64,000 bases of DNA from Hemicordylus capensis. Taxonomy: Eukaryota; Chordata; Lepidosauria; Squamata; Cordylidae. The position numbers and the translations under genes were made by a program. Where the stretch lies: NCBI RefSeq assembly GCF_027244095.1, contig NC_069658.1, positions 262,268,687 to 262,332,686 on the forward strand, written 5' to 3'. This document shows positions 32,223-42,530 of the stretch, one piece after another. The first letter of the stretch is position 1; every line of letters starts with the position of its first letter. The notes below the pieces were generated by a model. It searched no databases. It was not told where the DNA came from and saw nothing but the letters and a program-made list of their open reading frames with translations.

Positions 32223-32655
32223 CAGGGGCGTAACTATAATCGGGCAAGGGGAGACAGCTGTCTGGGGGCCCACTGCCTTGGGGGGGCCCCCAGAGGCAAG
32301 TCACATGCCTGACTCCCCCAGCCGCGCACCCGCCCGGGCTTCCTTCAGTTGTATTCATCCTCCAAAATTGACGTGAGTGGAGCTACCAGAACAGCATGTC
32401 CTTCTCTAGTACCATTAAATGACATCGTCCACAATTTTAAATTGATGTGACCTGGAGCTACCAGAACAGCATGTCCTTCTCAAGCCCATTAAATGACATC
32501 GTCCACAATTTACAAAACCTTTTACTATGCTTTTTGTTACCACTATTCAGCCTCATTTAAGATTTCTTTACTTCATAAGCTGAGCTTCAGTGAGGGGTGG
32601 GGGGGCCATTTGAAAATCCTGTCTCTGGGCCCACTCCAACTTTGCTACGCCCCTG
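32223..32655 (+). mobile_element. hAT non-autonomous element, GGGGCG family, perfect TSD
   Basis: Ends CAGGGGCGTAACTATAAT and TTGCTACGCCCCTG. The 8-bp duplication ccagcata is exact (32215-32222 and 32656-32663). A segment containing 'ggagctaccagaacagcatg' and 'aatgacatcgtccacaattt' is present twice in tandem (about 32378-32437 and 32453-32512). Confidence 0.93.
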
Positions 32656-32663
32656 CCAGCATA

Positions 32664-32927
32664 GCATCCTTCCCGGTGGTTGCTGCTTGTATCACCCTTG
32701 CATTTCTTTTGGCATTGTGACTCCACTATGTAAATAGTTTTGCCAGCTTTTTGTTGAAAAGTTGTATATAAGCATTCTATAGTAAAGTACTGGCACCTGC
32801 TCTCCCCTGCTGTAGAGGAGATTGCAGGGATGATACGGGGCGCATGAAAGAGCACAGCTCAGTGGTAGAAAATATAGGGTTGCCAGTCCTCCAGGATTGG
32901 CCTGGAGTCTCCAGGAATTGGCATCAT
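32664..32927. other. Unassigned unique sequence
   Basis: Contains 'gttgccagtcctccagg' with an inverted 'cctggagtctccagg'. This is a common short repeat scrap. Confidence 0.35.
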
Positions 32928-33160
32928 AAGAATAAGAACAACCCTGCTGGATCAGGCCCAAGAACTATCTAGTCCAGCATCCTGTTTCCCACAGTGAACC
33001 ACCAGATGCCACTGGGAAACTCACAACAAGAAGATGAAGGAATGCCCTCTCTCCTGCTGTTCTTCCCCTGCAACTGGTATTTAGAGGCAGCTTGCCTCTG
33101 AAGTGGCCTATAGCCCTCAGACTAGTAGCCATTGATAGACCTGCCCTCCATGAATTTTTC
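32928..33160 (-). mobile_element. CR1 LINE 3' end
   Basis: 'aagaataagaacaaccctg', 'ctggatcaggcccaag', 'agtccagcatcctgtttcc', 'ctgcaactggtatttagagg'. Reverse-oriented CR1 3' UTR. Confidence 0.85.
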
Positions 33161-34142
33161 TTTAATTACCACAAAGCAGTGGGGTACAACTCAGTTTATG
33201 TTCTAGGAATTTTTTCAAGTGTTTAGCCTCTTTGGAGTCTAATAACCTTTCCTCATAATGAATCCCTATGAGGTATAAAAGCAGTTCCCATGTGTCTAAG
33301 TTGCTTCTGTAAATCTTCAGGAAAGCCAACAAGCATCTCTGGGCTAGACTCTAGCCCTAGTCAGACATTATACCATATATTTGAACAGGTATCTGTGCAC
33401 ACACACGTGTTCCCTTCCAAAGTGAACCTAGATACAGACTCCCTCAACTGCAGGTTACAGATAGGAAGTGCACTATTGTACATGTGCTGAACATAACATG
33501 TAAATAATGTGTGAAGAGGGCTATGCCTTTTACATGCCATGGCCATTTGGAAGCACTGTGTTTTGTTTTGACCCATGTGGTGCATTGTGGGCCCCGACCA
33601 GCCCAGGATAAAATTTCATGTTTTTGATATGACATGAACTGTAGTCCACAAAGGCATATCCTACAATAAACTAGTCAGTCTTTAATGTGCTACAAAACTC
33701 TTTGTTGGACTCTAGAAGTGGCATTAGAAGTGTTTCCAGTAGCACAAGCCAGATCATCAAAGAGGTTTTCTTTTGAAGGCCATCTTTCTAAATATATCTA
33801 GCTGGAAGTCCACGTGTCAGCTCCACTCCCCTACTTAAGGAAGGAATGTACACTCTTCCAGATTACAAGCAGCATTATTAAGTGGAGAGAGAAGCATCAC
33901 CTCATTCACCTTACAACAGTATCACCTGAGCATACTCACCAGGTAGGAATCTTTCAAGATTCCTTTGCCATAGTATGCTCCCAGTCGGTCAAAGGCTGAC
34001 TGAACTGCCATGCAAATCCTTCCTGCAGCTACTAACCATATAGGGCAATTTCATGATCCAGTGGATGCCAGGAGGTGAACTCTTGAGCCCAAGTAAACTC
34101 ATTGGCAAACATCCACTTTGACAGTTTCAAGGGAACTTAGTT

Positions 34143-34144
<2 letters not shown>
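33161..34144. other. Unassigned unique sequence
   Basis: Nothing recognised in 980 bp. Confidence 0.4.

Positions 34145-34194
<50 letters not shown>
34145..34194 (+). repeat. (GT)n microsatellite
   Basis: 25 uninterrupted units. Confidence 0.97.
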
Positions 34195-34197
<3 letters not shown>

Positions 34198-35218
34198 AAA
34201 GAAAATATCCATCCTGAGACTTGGATAGGCTCACAGTCAAAAGATGGCCAGAGAGTTAGAGACAGAGAGGACTCCCAGAACGAAGGCTTTTTTGTGGGAG
34301 TGTCTTTCGGCTCCCACAGTAAATTGTGTGAGGACTCACTGCTGGGCATTTGCACTTAGCATTTCTTGTGCTGCTTTATCCAGTTATTTTCTGTCCACAC
34401 CAAGATATACATTGCGAGTTGCATTCTGTCCCTGTTCCTCCTACTTTCACCATCCCCTAAGATGCTTAATGTGTGTATGCACAATCTTCCTTTTTTATTT
34501 ACATTTTAGTGTTGCACAAAGATATCCTTCCATTTTATCAGAATTCCAGCAAACCAAAATCCTGAAGTATTAACCCCTTTCTGCTAACTTCTGCTGGAAC
34601 TGCCATAGTGCTTGCATTCAAAGGAAGGATGTCCAGCTGTGGCTTTCAGTGTCTCCTTGGTTCTCTGGACTTTATGTCTCAGTGAATCACATCCTGAGAT
34701 CCCTCAAATCATTCCCCTTTCCTCCTGCCCATTCACCAATGACCTGGCTGCAACCGAACATAATATTTATTAATATTTCATCAGCACCTTTGGGAATCGC
34801 TCCCCACTCCGTCTTCGGTATGAGAAGAAGGCACCCTTCTCGCTTCTTCTTACACTCCTTGTAAAGCTTGCAAAGGTCACTTAGATCAGTCTCAAAGAGC
34901 TGCTTCTGCATCTTACCACCTTGGCGGTGCCCCAATAGTCCACTGCTTGAGGCAACCACCTCACCTTGCCTCATGAAAGGGTCCTCTCCAGGAGCAAACG
35001 AAAAAGGAAGCGCATCATGGAGTACTGAGCCTGAGTAGGAGATATGGAGACTGCTGCTGAACACAGCTGTCCTCTCCTCTTTCCCAGCACTTCAGCCATA
35101 GGCTGTAAGGGGAAATCACTAAAATGTTTGTCACTGGTTTGTTCTTGTCAGAAAGGGATAAAAACTGGACGCACAGGAGACCCTTTGAGGCCATTATACC
35201 CTTTTGATTACAGCCCAA
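34195..35218. other. Unassigned; includes dispersed repeat copy 2
   Basis: Bases 34928-34990 ('ccccaatagtccactgcttg', 'caccttgcctcatgaaag') are copy 2 of the 60-bp dispersed repeat. The rest is unassigned. Confidence 0.45.
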
Positions 35219-35500
35219 TAACCCCTGCTAACTGGGCAAAGAGGCAACTTTTACCGTGGTGATTCTCTTTATTTAGCAGGGGGAAAGTAACTGGCCCTAT
35301 CCACCCCCAGCACAGTCCCTCCAGTGACTGTTGCTGGTGTCTGTCTTATGTTTCTTTTTAGATTGTGAGCCCTTTGGGGACAGGGTTCCATCTTATTTAT
35401 TTATTATTTCTCTGTGTAAACCGCTCTGAGCCATTTTTGGAAGGGCGGTATAGAAATTGAATAAATAAAATAAATAATAATAAATAACAAATAAATAGCT
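35219..35500 (+). mobile_element. L2-type LINE 3' end
   Basis: Best-preserved copy of the module: 'cccctgctaactgggcaaag', 'agcagggggaaagtaactgg', 'gtgactgttgctggtgtc', 'ccctttggggacagggttcc', 'aaaccgctctgagcc', 'agggcggtatagaaattg', then AATA units. Confidence 0.85.
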
Positions 35501-35612
35501 CCACGGGTTTCAGCTGGGGCACACTTGAAAGTGCTGAGGCTTGACTTTTGGCTATCTAAATCTCCCTGTGTTGCTCTTGATTCAGTCACTTGTGGGAAAG
35601 AAAGAGAGAGAG

Positions 35613-35850
35613 AGGTAAAGGTAAAGTGTGCCGTCGAATTGGTGTTGACGCCTGGCGACCACAGAGCCCTATAGTTGTCTTTGGTAGAGTACAGGAGGGG
35701 TTTACCATTGCCATCTGCCACACAGTATGAGATGATGCCTTTCAGCATCTTCCTATATCGCTGCTGCCCGATATAGGTACCAGTGGGGATTCAAACTGGC
35801 AACCTCTGGCTTGGTAGTCAAGTCATTTCCCTGCTGTACCGTTAGGTGGC
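35613..35850 (-). mobile_element. tRNA-derived SINE, family A, full length
   Basis: 'aggtaaaggtaaagtgtgcc' to 'cctgctgtaccgttaggtgg', including the tRNA-like head with 'gattcaaactggcaacc'. Confidence 0.85.
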
Positions 35851-36376
35851 TTTTAGGGGTACCTGTTAGGGACAGACTAAACAGGGGAGGAGAGAAAAGC
35901 TTTCCCCCCTAAATGCTAAAGTTGAGTAGTCCAGTACAACAATAAAAAAATTAAACTAAATTAAATTGGGTGGATGAAAGGGTGGATGAAATATAGTGAT
36001 ATCAATCAAGGGGCTTTAATGCGGGGGGAGCACAAGATGAGAACTGGAAGAAAAGTGAGCTCAGGTGTGGAAGTAAAGGGGCAGGTGGTGGTGTACCCTT
36101 GGGAGCCAGTCCTCCTATGCATCATCACCTACACAGGTAACCTTCTCCTCTACAGGTTGTGCTATGGCCCATCCAGAACATTCTTCCTCACACAATACTT
36201 CCCCCCTTCCTTGCTCAAGCTAGGGAAAATGTGGTAACGGAAAGAAACTGGAGTTTCACAGATCGGGAAGCAGATCGTGCAAGGAAGTTATGCAATGCAC
36301 AAAACGTCATTTGGCCAGCCTGCAACATTGCCCATAAGAATCAAGGGTGAAAATGTAATGTCATTGTCTGGATAGA
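35851..36376. other. Unassigned unique sequence
   Basis: Nothing recognised. Confidence 0.4.
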
Positions 36377-36384
36377 CCCAGAGG

Positions 36385-36699
36385 CAGGGGCGTAGCAAGG
36401 TTGGAGTGGGCCCAGAGACAAGATTTTAAAATGGGCCCCCCACCCCGCTGAAGCTCAGCTCAAATTTTGTAAATTGTGGACGATGCAAGTCATTTAATGG
36501 TACTAGAGAAAGACCTGCTGTTCTGGTAGCTCCAGGTCTTAACACTCACATCAATTTCAGAGGATTAATACAACTGAAGGAAGCCCGGGCGGGTGCGCGG
36601 CTGGGGGAGTCAGTCATGTGACTTGCCTCTGGGCCCCCCCCCAAGGCAATGGGCCCCCAGACAACTGTCTCCCCTTGCCTTATTATAGTTACGCCCCTG
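36385..36699 (-). mobile_element. hAT non-autonomous element, GGGGCG family, perfect TSD
   Basis: Inverse orientation to 32223-32655. Ends CAGGGGCGTAGCAAGG and ATAGTTACGCCCCTG; the 8-bp duplication cccagagg is exact (36377-36384 and 36700-36707). Confidence 0.93.
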
Positions 36700-36829
36700 C
36701 CCAGAGGCACAGGAAATTAGAGGCAGTAGACTAGGCAGGCATCTGTGCAGGTCCCCAAACCCAGGTAAATGGGTTTTTGGAAATAAGTTTGAAAATGTAT
36801 ATGCTTGAAGCCTCACAACGCCAGTGACT

Positions 36830-36964
36830 GTTGCTGGGGTCTATCATGTTTCTTTTTAAGATTGTGAGCCCTTTGGGGACAGGGAGCCATTGTTTGTTTG
36901 TTTGTTTATATCAATGTAAACCACTTTGGGAACTTTTGTTGAAAAGCAGTATATAAATATTTGT
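36830..36964 (+). mobile_element. L2-type LINE 3' end
   Basis: 'gtgactgttgctgggg', 'gagccctttggggacaggg', 'aaaccactttgggaac', 'aaaagcagtatataaatat'. A variant end shared with the copies at 26688 and 45648. Confidence 0.75.
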
Positions 36965-37062
36965 TGCAGGAGAGAGGGCATGCCCTCAGCTCTTGCCTGT
37001 GGGCTCTCCAGAGGCTGGACTAGAAAGGCCTTGGGCCTGATCCAGCTGGTCTGTTCTTATGT
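36965..37062 (+). mobile_element. CR1 LINE extreme 3' end
   Basis: 'gcaggagagagggcatgccc', 'gggccttgggcctgatccag', 'tgttcttatg'. Abuts the L2-type copy to its left. Confidence 0.8.
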
Positions 37063-37145
37063 TTTTAAGGCACTGCAGTGCTTTAAAGAGCTCCTCTTCC
37101 TGGCAGGGAATTCCATTCTATTGAGTTTAGAACAAACTATTGGCA

Positions 37146-37429
37146 GAACAAACAATACAAGCCCTTGCCAAATAGCTTTGGGGGGGGACGGACGTAATAA
37201 TTTGACAAGAAGCCAGTAAGAAAAACCACTTTGGGTGGGGTTTGTTTTCCTGTGATTTGCCATCAAACATCCCAAGAATAGTGTCAAGTAGTGACTGTTG
37301 CTGGTGTCTATCTTATGTTTCTTTTTGGATTGCGAGCCCTTTAGGGACAGGGTTCCATCTTATTTGTTTGTTATTTCTCTGTGTAAACTGCCCTGAGCCA
37401 TGTTTGGAAGGGCGGTATAGAAATCGAAT

Positions 37430-37469
<40 letters not shown>

Positions 37470-37629
37470 AAGAAGAAGAAGAAGAACAAACAATACAAGC
37501 ATTTGCCAAATAGCTGGGGGTGGTGGGTGGGAACGTAATAATTTGACAAGAAGCCAGTAAGAAGAACCACTTTGGGTGGGGTTTATTTTCCTGTGATTTG
37601 CCATCAAACATCCCAGGAGTAGTGTCAAG
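37146..37629. repeat. Long direct repeat (143/146 bp) flanking an L2-type insert
   Basis: Copy 1 at 37146-37288 and copy 2 at 37484-37629 both begin 'gaacaaacaatacaagc' and both end 'gtgtcaag'. They agree at roughly 90% of positions. Exactly the insert 37289-37483 lies between them. This is the layout of a target-site duplication, at unusual length. Confidence 0.85.
37289..37483 (+). mobile_element. L2-type LINE 3' end, 5' truncated, (GTA)n/(GAA)n tail
   Basis: Starts at 'tagtgactgttgctggtgtc', has 'gagccctttagggacaggg' and 'ggcggtatagaaatcgaatg', and ends in about 10 GTA units, then AGA units. Bounded on both sides by the long direct repeat. Confidence 0.85.
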
Positions 37630-37814
37630 TTGCAACCAGCAACCAGGATGTGGCCTCCAACATTGTTTTCCTTGGTTTTCAAGTCATGTTCAATTCTGCC
37701 TTTGCTGCTTACTGACAAGATTTATGCTGCCTAACCCCAATATTCAGGATCCTAGCTGTCTATGTGGTGTGGTATCCAATTCTGTGTGGTATCCAATCTA
37801 TGTGGTATCCATTC
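37630..37814. other. Unassigned with short tandem
   Basis: 'gtggtatccaat' is repeated three times at 37767-37812, right before the CR1 copy. Confidence 0.5.
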
Positions 37815-38453
37815 TGGTCACCACATCTAAAAAAGGACATTGTAGAACTGGAAAAGGTGCAGAAGAGGGCAACCAAGATGATCAGGGGCCTACAGCACCT
37901 TTCTTATGAGGCAAGACTACAGTACCTGGGGCTACTTAGTTTAGGAAAAAGACAACTGCGGGGAGACATGATAGAGGTCTATAAAATCGTGCATGGTGTG
38001 GAGAAAGTGGAGAGAGATAAATTCTTCTCCCTCTCCCATAACACTAGAACCAGGGGTCATCCCATGAAATTGATTGCTGGGAAATCTAGGACCAACAAAC
38101 GGAAGTACTTTTTCACACACAACGCATAATCCACTTGTGGAATTCTCTGCCACAAGATGTAGTGACAGCCAACAACCTGGATGGCTTTAAGAAAGGTTTG
38201 GATAACTTCATGGAGGAGAGGTCTATCAACGGCTACTAGTCTACTAGTCGGAGGGCTGTGGGCCACCTCCAGCCTCAAAGGCAGGATGCCTCTGAGTACC
38301 AGTTGCGGGGGAGTAATGGCAGGTGAGAGGGCATGCACTCAACTCCTGCCTGTGGCTTCCAGCGGCATCTGGTTGACCACTGTGCGAAACAGGATGCTGG
38401 ACTAGATGGGCCTTGGGCCTGATCCAGCAGGGCTGTTCTTATGTTCTTATGTA
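37815..38453 (+). mobile_element. CR1 LINE, 3' fragment
   Basis: Encodes the CR1 C-terminus ('[20 protein letters not shown]', '[16 protein letters not shown]', 'FFSLSHNTRTRGHPMKLIA') and ends 'ggctgttcttatgttcttat'. It is closely similar to 11790-12413 and belongs to the same subfamily. It has at least one frame break, near 38125. Confidence 0.9.
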
Positions 38454-38550
38454 TGTGGAATCGCCTCCTGGAATCACGAATATGTGGAACATTCACTGTA
38501 TATGTGGAATTGCTAACCTGGAATCGCCACCTCCTAGTTCTACACCATAC
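38451..38550 (+). repeat. Short degenerate tandem
   Basis: 'atgtggaat' occurs three times, twice with 'cctggaatc', just after the CR1 3' end. Confidence 0.5.
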
Positions 38551-39161
38551 TCACCAACATTTCACATTGCATGGTATCTTAGGGCCTGTTTGAATGACAC
38601 ATGGGTCTGTCCCATAGGATAAAGACACGAGCATGCACATCTCTTCCCCCACCCAGCATGGCCAATCTTATAGGGTGCTGGTTCATTTAAGCTGCTCCTC
38701 TACCCGCAATCCAAATACTACTTTAACATCATAGTTTGTAGGGCTGTGCATTGGCACTCCAATGCCAATTAATTTTCAGCACACACACCCTGTTTTGCAT
38801 AGAGGTAGCTGCTTGCACCACTGCTATCTCTGTGCAGTTACTCACATTTCCAGCCCTATGGGAACTAGAATGCATGGGACCAGCTGCTAAGACGTGTGGG
38901 GATGGCATATGGAGATCTGGGAACTGTAGTCCCTCCCAGCACTTTCCCCATGAAGAAAGACATTGAGAGGAACTACAGTTACCTGATGGCCTTGTGCACC
39001 TTCCTGATGTGTCTGCAGGCTTTCCTGGCAAGTGGCTCCAGCGCATTCCAGTACCTGTAAGGAGGCCCCTCCCAGGGCTGGAAATGTTAGGGATTGTGCA
39101 TAGATGGTTATGGTGTGAGTGGCCCTCCCTGCACAAGAGCAGTGGGGAGGGCATGCAAATT
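38551..39161. other. Unassigned unique sequence
   Basis: The overlapping frames at 38729-39402 (- strand) and 38994-39458 (+ strand) are open but carry no known domain, and they run through a MITE. Confidence 0.4.
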
Positions 39162-39169
39162 CATCAGAG

Positions 39170-39293
39170 CAGGGGTTCCCAACCTGTGGTACCCCAACTC
39201 CTTGTAGAGTTGAACTACAACTCCTGTCTTCCCCAGCTACGGAGTAGTAGTTCAGCAACATCTGAACCTGTTTCCACAGGTTGGAAACTCCTT
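39170..39293. mobile_element. hAT-type foldback MITE
   Basis: Termini CAGGGGTTCCCAACCTGTGG and CCACAGGTTGGAAACTCCT. Flanks catcagag and tatcaggg match at 6 of 8. Confidence 0.7.
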
Positions 39294-39301
39294 TATCAGG
39301 G

Positions 39302-40050
39302 CATCCAGTGCACACAGCCCAGGTGTCTGTCTGCCTGCAGAGGGGCGGTTTCAATAAGCTGCACTGCCACGCAATTAAGGAATGGCATGCTGGGGGGAAC
39401 AATTGTGCAAATTCACATCTTTATTGTGTGGGACGGACTCAGGCAAAATATTGTCTGAATCAATCCTTTGTGCTCCTGTGTATACATTGACCCTCATGTG
39501 GCACTTCTGGGAATTTAGGGTCACCAATGTACTGCAATCCCCTGGTCTGCAGCAGCAGAGAAGGAAATAGGAACACTTGTGTTTGCTACAACATCCCTGT
39601 TCCGGGATTAAAGGTCATTGCCTGAGCACTCCCACCTTATCACAGGGGTAGGGAGAAAGTAGGCTGGGATTTACTGGTAGAGCTCTGAGTGATTTGCAGT
39701 AGATCAGCAAGGGTTTCTGACTCCCAGTAGTTCCACAATAGCAAATAAAATTACAAGCTAAAATAAAGATCCTGGGTCATAGCTGACCTCATGCTAATAA
39801 TCTCTTCAGTTTCCTCACTCATAAAATATGAGTATTAATTAGTTGCCTTTGTCCAGGTCTGTATTCAGCTCTGCTGACCAGTTGTAGAGTTATCATTAAA
39901 AGTATGTGTATATTTTTAATAATCTACTTTTCAAGCGAGTTTTGTTAGAGCCAAACTAGATTACTTCCTACCTGGAGGTCTCCCAATCCAAGGCTGAGGA
40001 TGGAGACTCAAGAGGTGGGGACAAGGAAGAACGATATAAACAAATGTGAT
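39302..40050. other. Unassigned unique sequence
   Basis: Nothing recognised. Confidence 0.4.
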
Positions 40051-40218
40051 GATTGTGCAGAAGGCCCCAGGTTCAATGCCTGCCAGAGCCAATAGGGTAG
40101 AGAAAGATCCTTGTCTGAAGACCAGGCGAGTTGCTACCAGTTGGTGTATACAATACTGAGCTAGACGGACCTAGGGTCGGAGTCACTATAAGGCAGTGTC
40201 ATATGTTCATGTTCTTAT
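40051..40218 (+). mobile_element. tRNA-Ala-like SINE, head-truncated
   Basis: 'cagaaggccccaggttcaat', 'atactgagctagacggacc', 'aaggcagtgtcatatgttc'. The A box is missing. Confidence 0.7.
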
Positions 40219-40223
40219 ACTGT

Positions 40224-40304
40224 AGGAATTCTCAAACTTGGGTCCATTGTGGCTGGGGATAATGGGAGTTGTACTCCAACACCATCTGGGTACCCCTACT
40301 ATAC
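40224..40304. mobile_element. hAT-type foldback MITE, shortened
   Basis: 'ggaattctcaaacttgggtc' then directly the right half 'gataatgggagttgtactcc' and 'accatctgggtaccc'. Most of the left arm is deleted. Confidence 0.6.
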
Positions 40305-40403
40305 CACACAACTTTAATAAAATAAGAGAAGAAAAGGAACTCTGCACAGACTCAAAGGTACCCTTCTTTATTACCACATTGACCCAAACAGAAGACGACT
40401 CTG

Positions 40404-40705
40404 GATGTATTTATTTTTATTTATTTATTTGACATATTTTTATACTGCCCAAAACTCACATCTCTGGGCGGTTTACAACCAACAAACAGAAAAAGTTAAA
40501 ACATTAGTTAAAATAAATGACAACAAAAATTAAAACACCAGTTAAAACAAAGTAAATGATACAGCAAAAGTTAAAAACTACAAAAATTCAAACCGTAAAA
40601 CATTTTAAACAATGTTAAAACTATTAAAACAATATTTAGTTAAAAGCCTGGGTGAATAGATGAGTCTTTAAAGACTTTTTAAAAGCTGTCAGAGATGGGC
40701 CCCTT
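40404..40705 (-). mobile_element. L2-group LINE 3' end
   Basis: ATTT tail, 'tatactgcccaaaactcac', 'ctgggcggtttacaacc', A-rich UTR, 'aaaagcctgggtgaataga'. Reverse orientation. Confidence 0.8.
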
Positions 40706-41511
40706 TAAAAATGCAGGCAAAATATAGCTCACTAGTGGGCCCGGGCACAGAGCATCTGTGCCTCTAGTTGGGGCCAACCATCCCCCCTCCCCCGATGCCA
40801 GCATGCTTGGCTTTCTGGCTGGCTGACCGGCTGCTCACCTTCACCACCGTCCTCCTGGGTCAGGCTGGCCCACCAGCTTTTTGGGGCCGGCTACCTCTCT
40901 CTCCTCCCGCCTCAGTCTCAACCTCTTCGCCCTGCGGCTGGGCTGGGCTGGGCCCGCCGCCGCGCTACCGGGCCGGGCCAGGCCACCCCCGCTTCACATC
41001 TGCAGGTGGGCTGGGCCCAACAGCCGCCGCCTTGGATGGCCAGGCCCGCCTGGCGCCGCCTTGCATCCGCGGCCGCGGCCTGGCCCGCTGCCTTGCCTCC
41101 GCAGCCGCCCAGCCAGCCTATTCTCCTGGGTGCGCCAGGACCAATCAGGCACCCCCGCAGCCCAGCCAATCAGCTGGGCTGCCAGGATGCACGTTCTAAA
41201 GGCACGCCCAGGAGAATTATATATATAGACTAGTATGTTTAAGCCTGTTATAATAACGGCGCTAGCCTTTTTTTACCCACCCCTTTCTTTTAACCTGTCT
41301 GTCTGTTTCTTTCTCTATCTGTCTCTCTATTTTTTTGTGTGTGTTCTCCTGTTTCTTTTGTTTCCCCCTCTTCCCGTCATTTTGTTTTGTTTTGCTTTGC
41401 TTTTTCTTCTCCCTTGTGTCAAATTCTTGAGGTTTTTATTTATTTATTTATTTTCCCCTCCTCCCTCTGTCCTCCCGCCGCCCGCTCACCCGCCCTCCCA
41501 GCTTCCCAAAA

Positions 41512-41977
41512 TCTCCTTCCCCGCTCCCCCCCACATGATTAAGGGCCAAATTGGCCCATGAGAAGGCCACCGCCCCCGCCTATCGCCCACCCGCCCACCC
41601 AGTTGCCCAAGCCCACCTTTCTCGCTTCAGCCCGTGGCAGTCGGACGGAGGATAAGCATAATTTGCAAAGTGGAAGTGAGGAGCTCGCGAACAGAGCTCC
41701 TCTCTGTGCTAATCTGCTGCCCATACTGTTGAAATGGATGCAAAGGATGCCTATTGCTTCCTTTATGTCCATAGTGGCAGTCTGGGCAGTGGCTTTGCCG
41801 AGAGAGGAGCTCTTTTCGCGAGCTCCTCTAATTTGCTTTTACTTCGCCCTGGTTCGGGTAAGGAGGTCTCGGGCAGCTGGGGGGGGCGGGGGGGCGGTTG
41901 GCGGCGACGGCCGCAGAGGCAATATTTTGGGCCATTTTGGCCTTTATTCGTGTGGGGGGGAGCGGGGAAGGCGGGAT
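41512..41977. repeat. Large imperfect inverted repeat
   Basis: Outer arms: 'ccttccccgctcccccccac' at 41516 faces 'gtgggggggagcggggaagg' at about 41952. Inner arms: 'gaggagctcgcgaacagagc' at 41678 faces 'gctcttttcgcgagctcctc' at 41809. The loop is about 90 bp. Confidence 0.8.
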
Positions 41978-42120
41978 CGGCCACCTGGGAGGGCGGGTGG
42001 ATGGTTGGCGGCGGCCGCGGAGGCAATATTTGGGCCATTTAGGCCTTTATTCATGTGGGGGGGAGCGGGGAAGGCGGATTCGGCCACCTGGGAGGGCAGT
42101 TGGCGGCGGCCGTCGCAGCG
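41917..42120 (+). repeat. 104-bp tandem repeat, two units
   Basis: 'aggcaatatt' starts both units at 41917 and 42021. 'ggcctttattc', 'gggggggagcggggaaggcg' and 'cggccacctgggaggg' recur in step. Confidence 0.85.
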
Positions 42121-42181
42121 GGAAACATTTGGGGCACTTTTGTCCATTTGGCCAACATGGCCGCCCATCTCTGGGCGGCCG

Positions 42182-42242
42182 TGTCTTTTTGGGCCAATCT
42201 GGGCATGCGCTCTGCGCATGCCCAGAACGGCCCAAAAAGACA
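42182..42242. repeat. 61-nt near-perfect hairpin
   Basis: 'tgtctttttgggcc' pairs with 'ggcccaaaaagaca' and 'ctgggcatgcgc' with 'gcgcatgcccag'. A 3-nt internal bulge and a 3-nt loop separate them. Confidence 0.9.
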
Positions 42243-42424
42243 AGGGGAGCACGGACGCACACTTAAGGCTTTTATGGTATAGGATACTTGTATGTACCCC
42301 AAAGGAAGAGGAACTCCCTCCCCCTTCCTAACATCAGAGAATCTGGAGGGGAACTTATTCTTGGATTCAGGCAACTCGGGTATTATTTCTTACATTGCCA
42401 TACATGACACCTTTTTTTTCCTTC

Positions 42425-42526
42425 CTTCCTTCCTCTTTGTAAACCACTTGGGGCACTTTTGTTGGAAAGCGATATATAAATATTCGTAGTAGCAGTAGCA
42501 GCAGCAGCAGCAGCAGTAGTAGTAGG
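42425..42526 (+). mobile_element. L2-type LINE 3' end with (AGC/AGT)n tail
   Basis: 'ctttgtaaaccacttgggg', 'ttgttggaaagcgatatata', then about 14 AGT/AGC units. Confidence 0.7.
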
Positions 42527-42530
42527 CAAG

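Larger units (their letters stand above)
40735..42290. repeat. GC-rich composite block with long inverted repeats
   Basis: CpG- and GC-rich from about 40860 to 41190 and again from 41460 to 42250, separated by a pyrimidine-rich stretch. Many long frames are open on both strands at once, as GC bias predicts, and I call none of them genes. Inside are a large inverted repeat (41512-41977), a 104-bp tandem (41917-42120) and a strong hairpin (42182-42242). It may be one large non-autonomous DNA transposon. A CpG island upstream of the RING gene is the alternative. Confidence 0.55.

Noticed and set aside
41558-42331. 257-codon + strand frame in the GC-rich block
   Set aside because: It runs through inverted and tandem repeats, every frame is open because of GC bias, and the peptide is Gly/Arg/Pro-rich without a domain.
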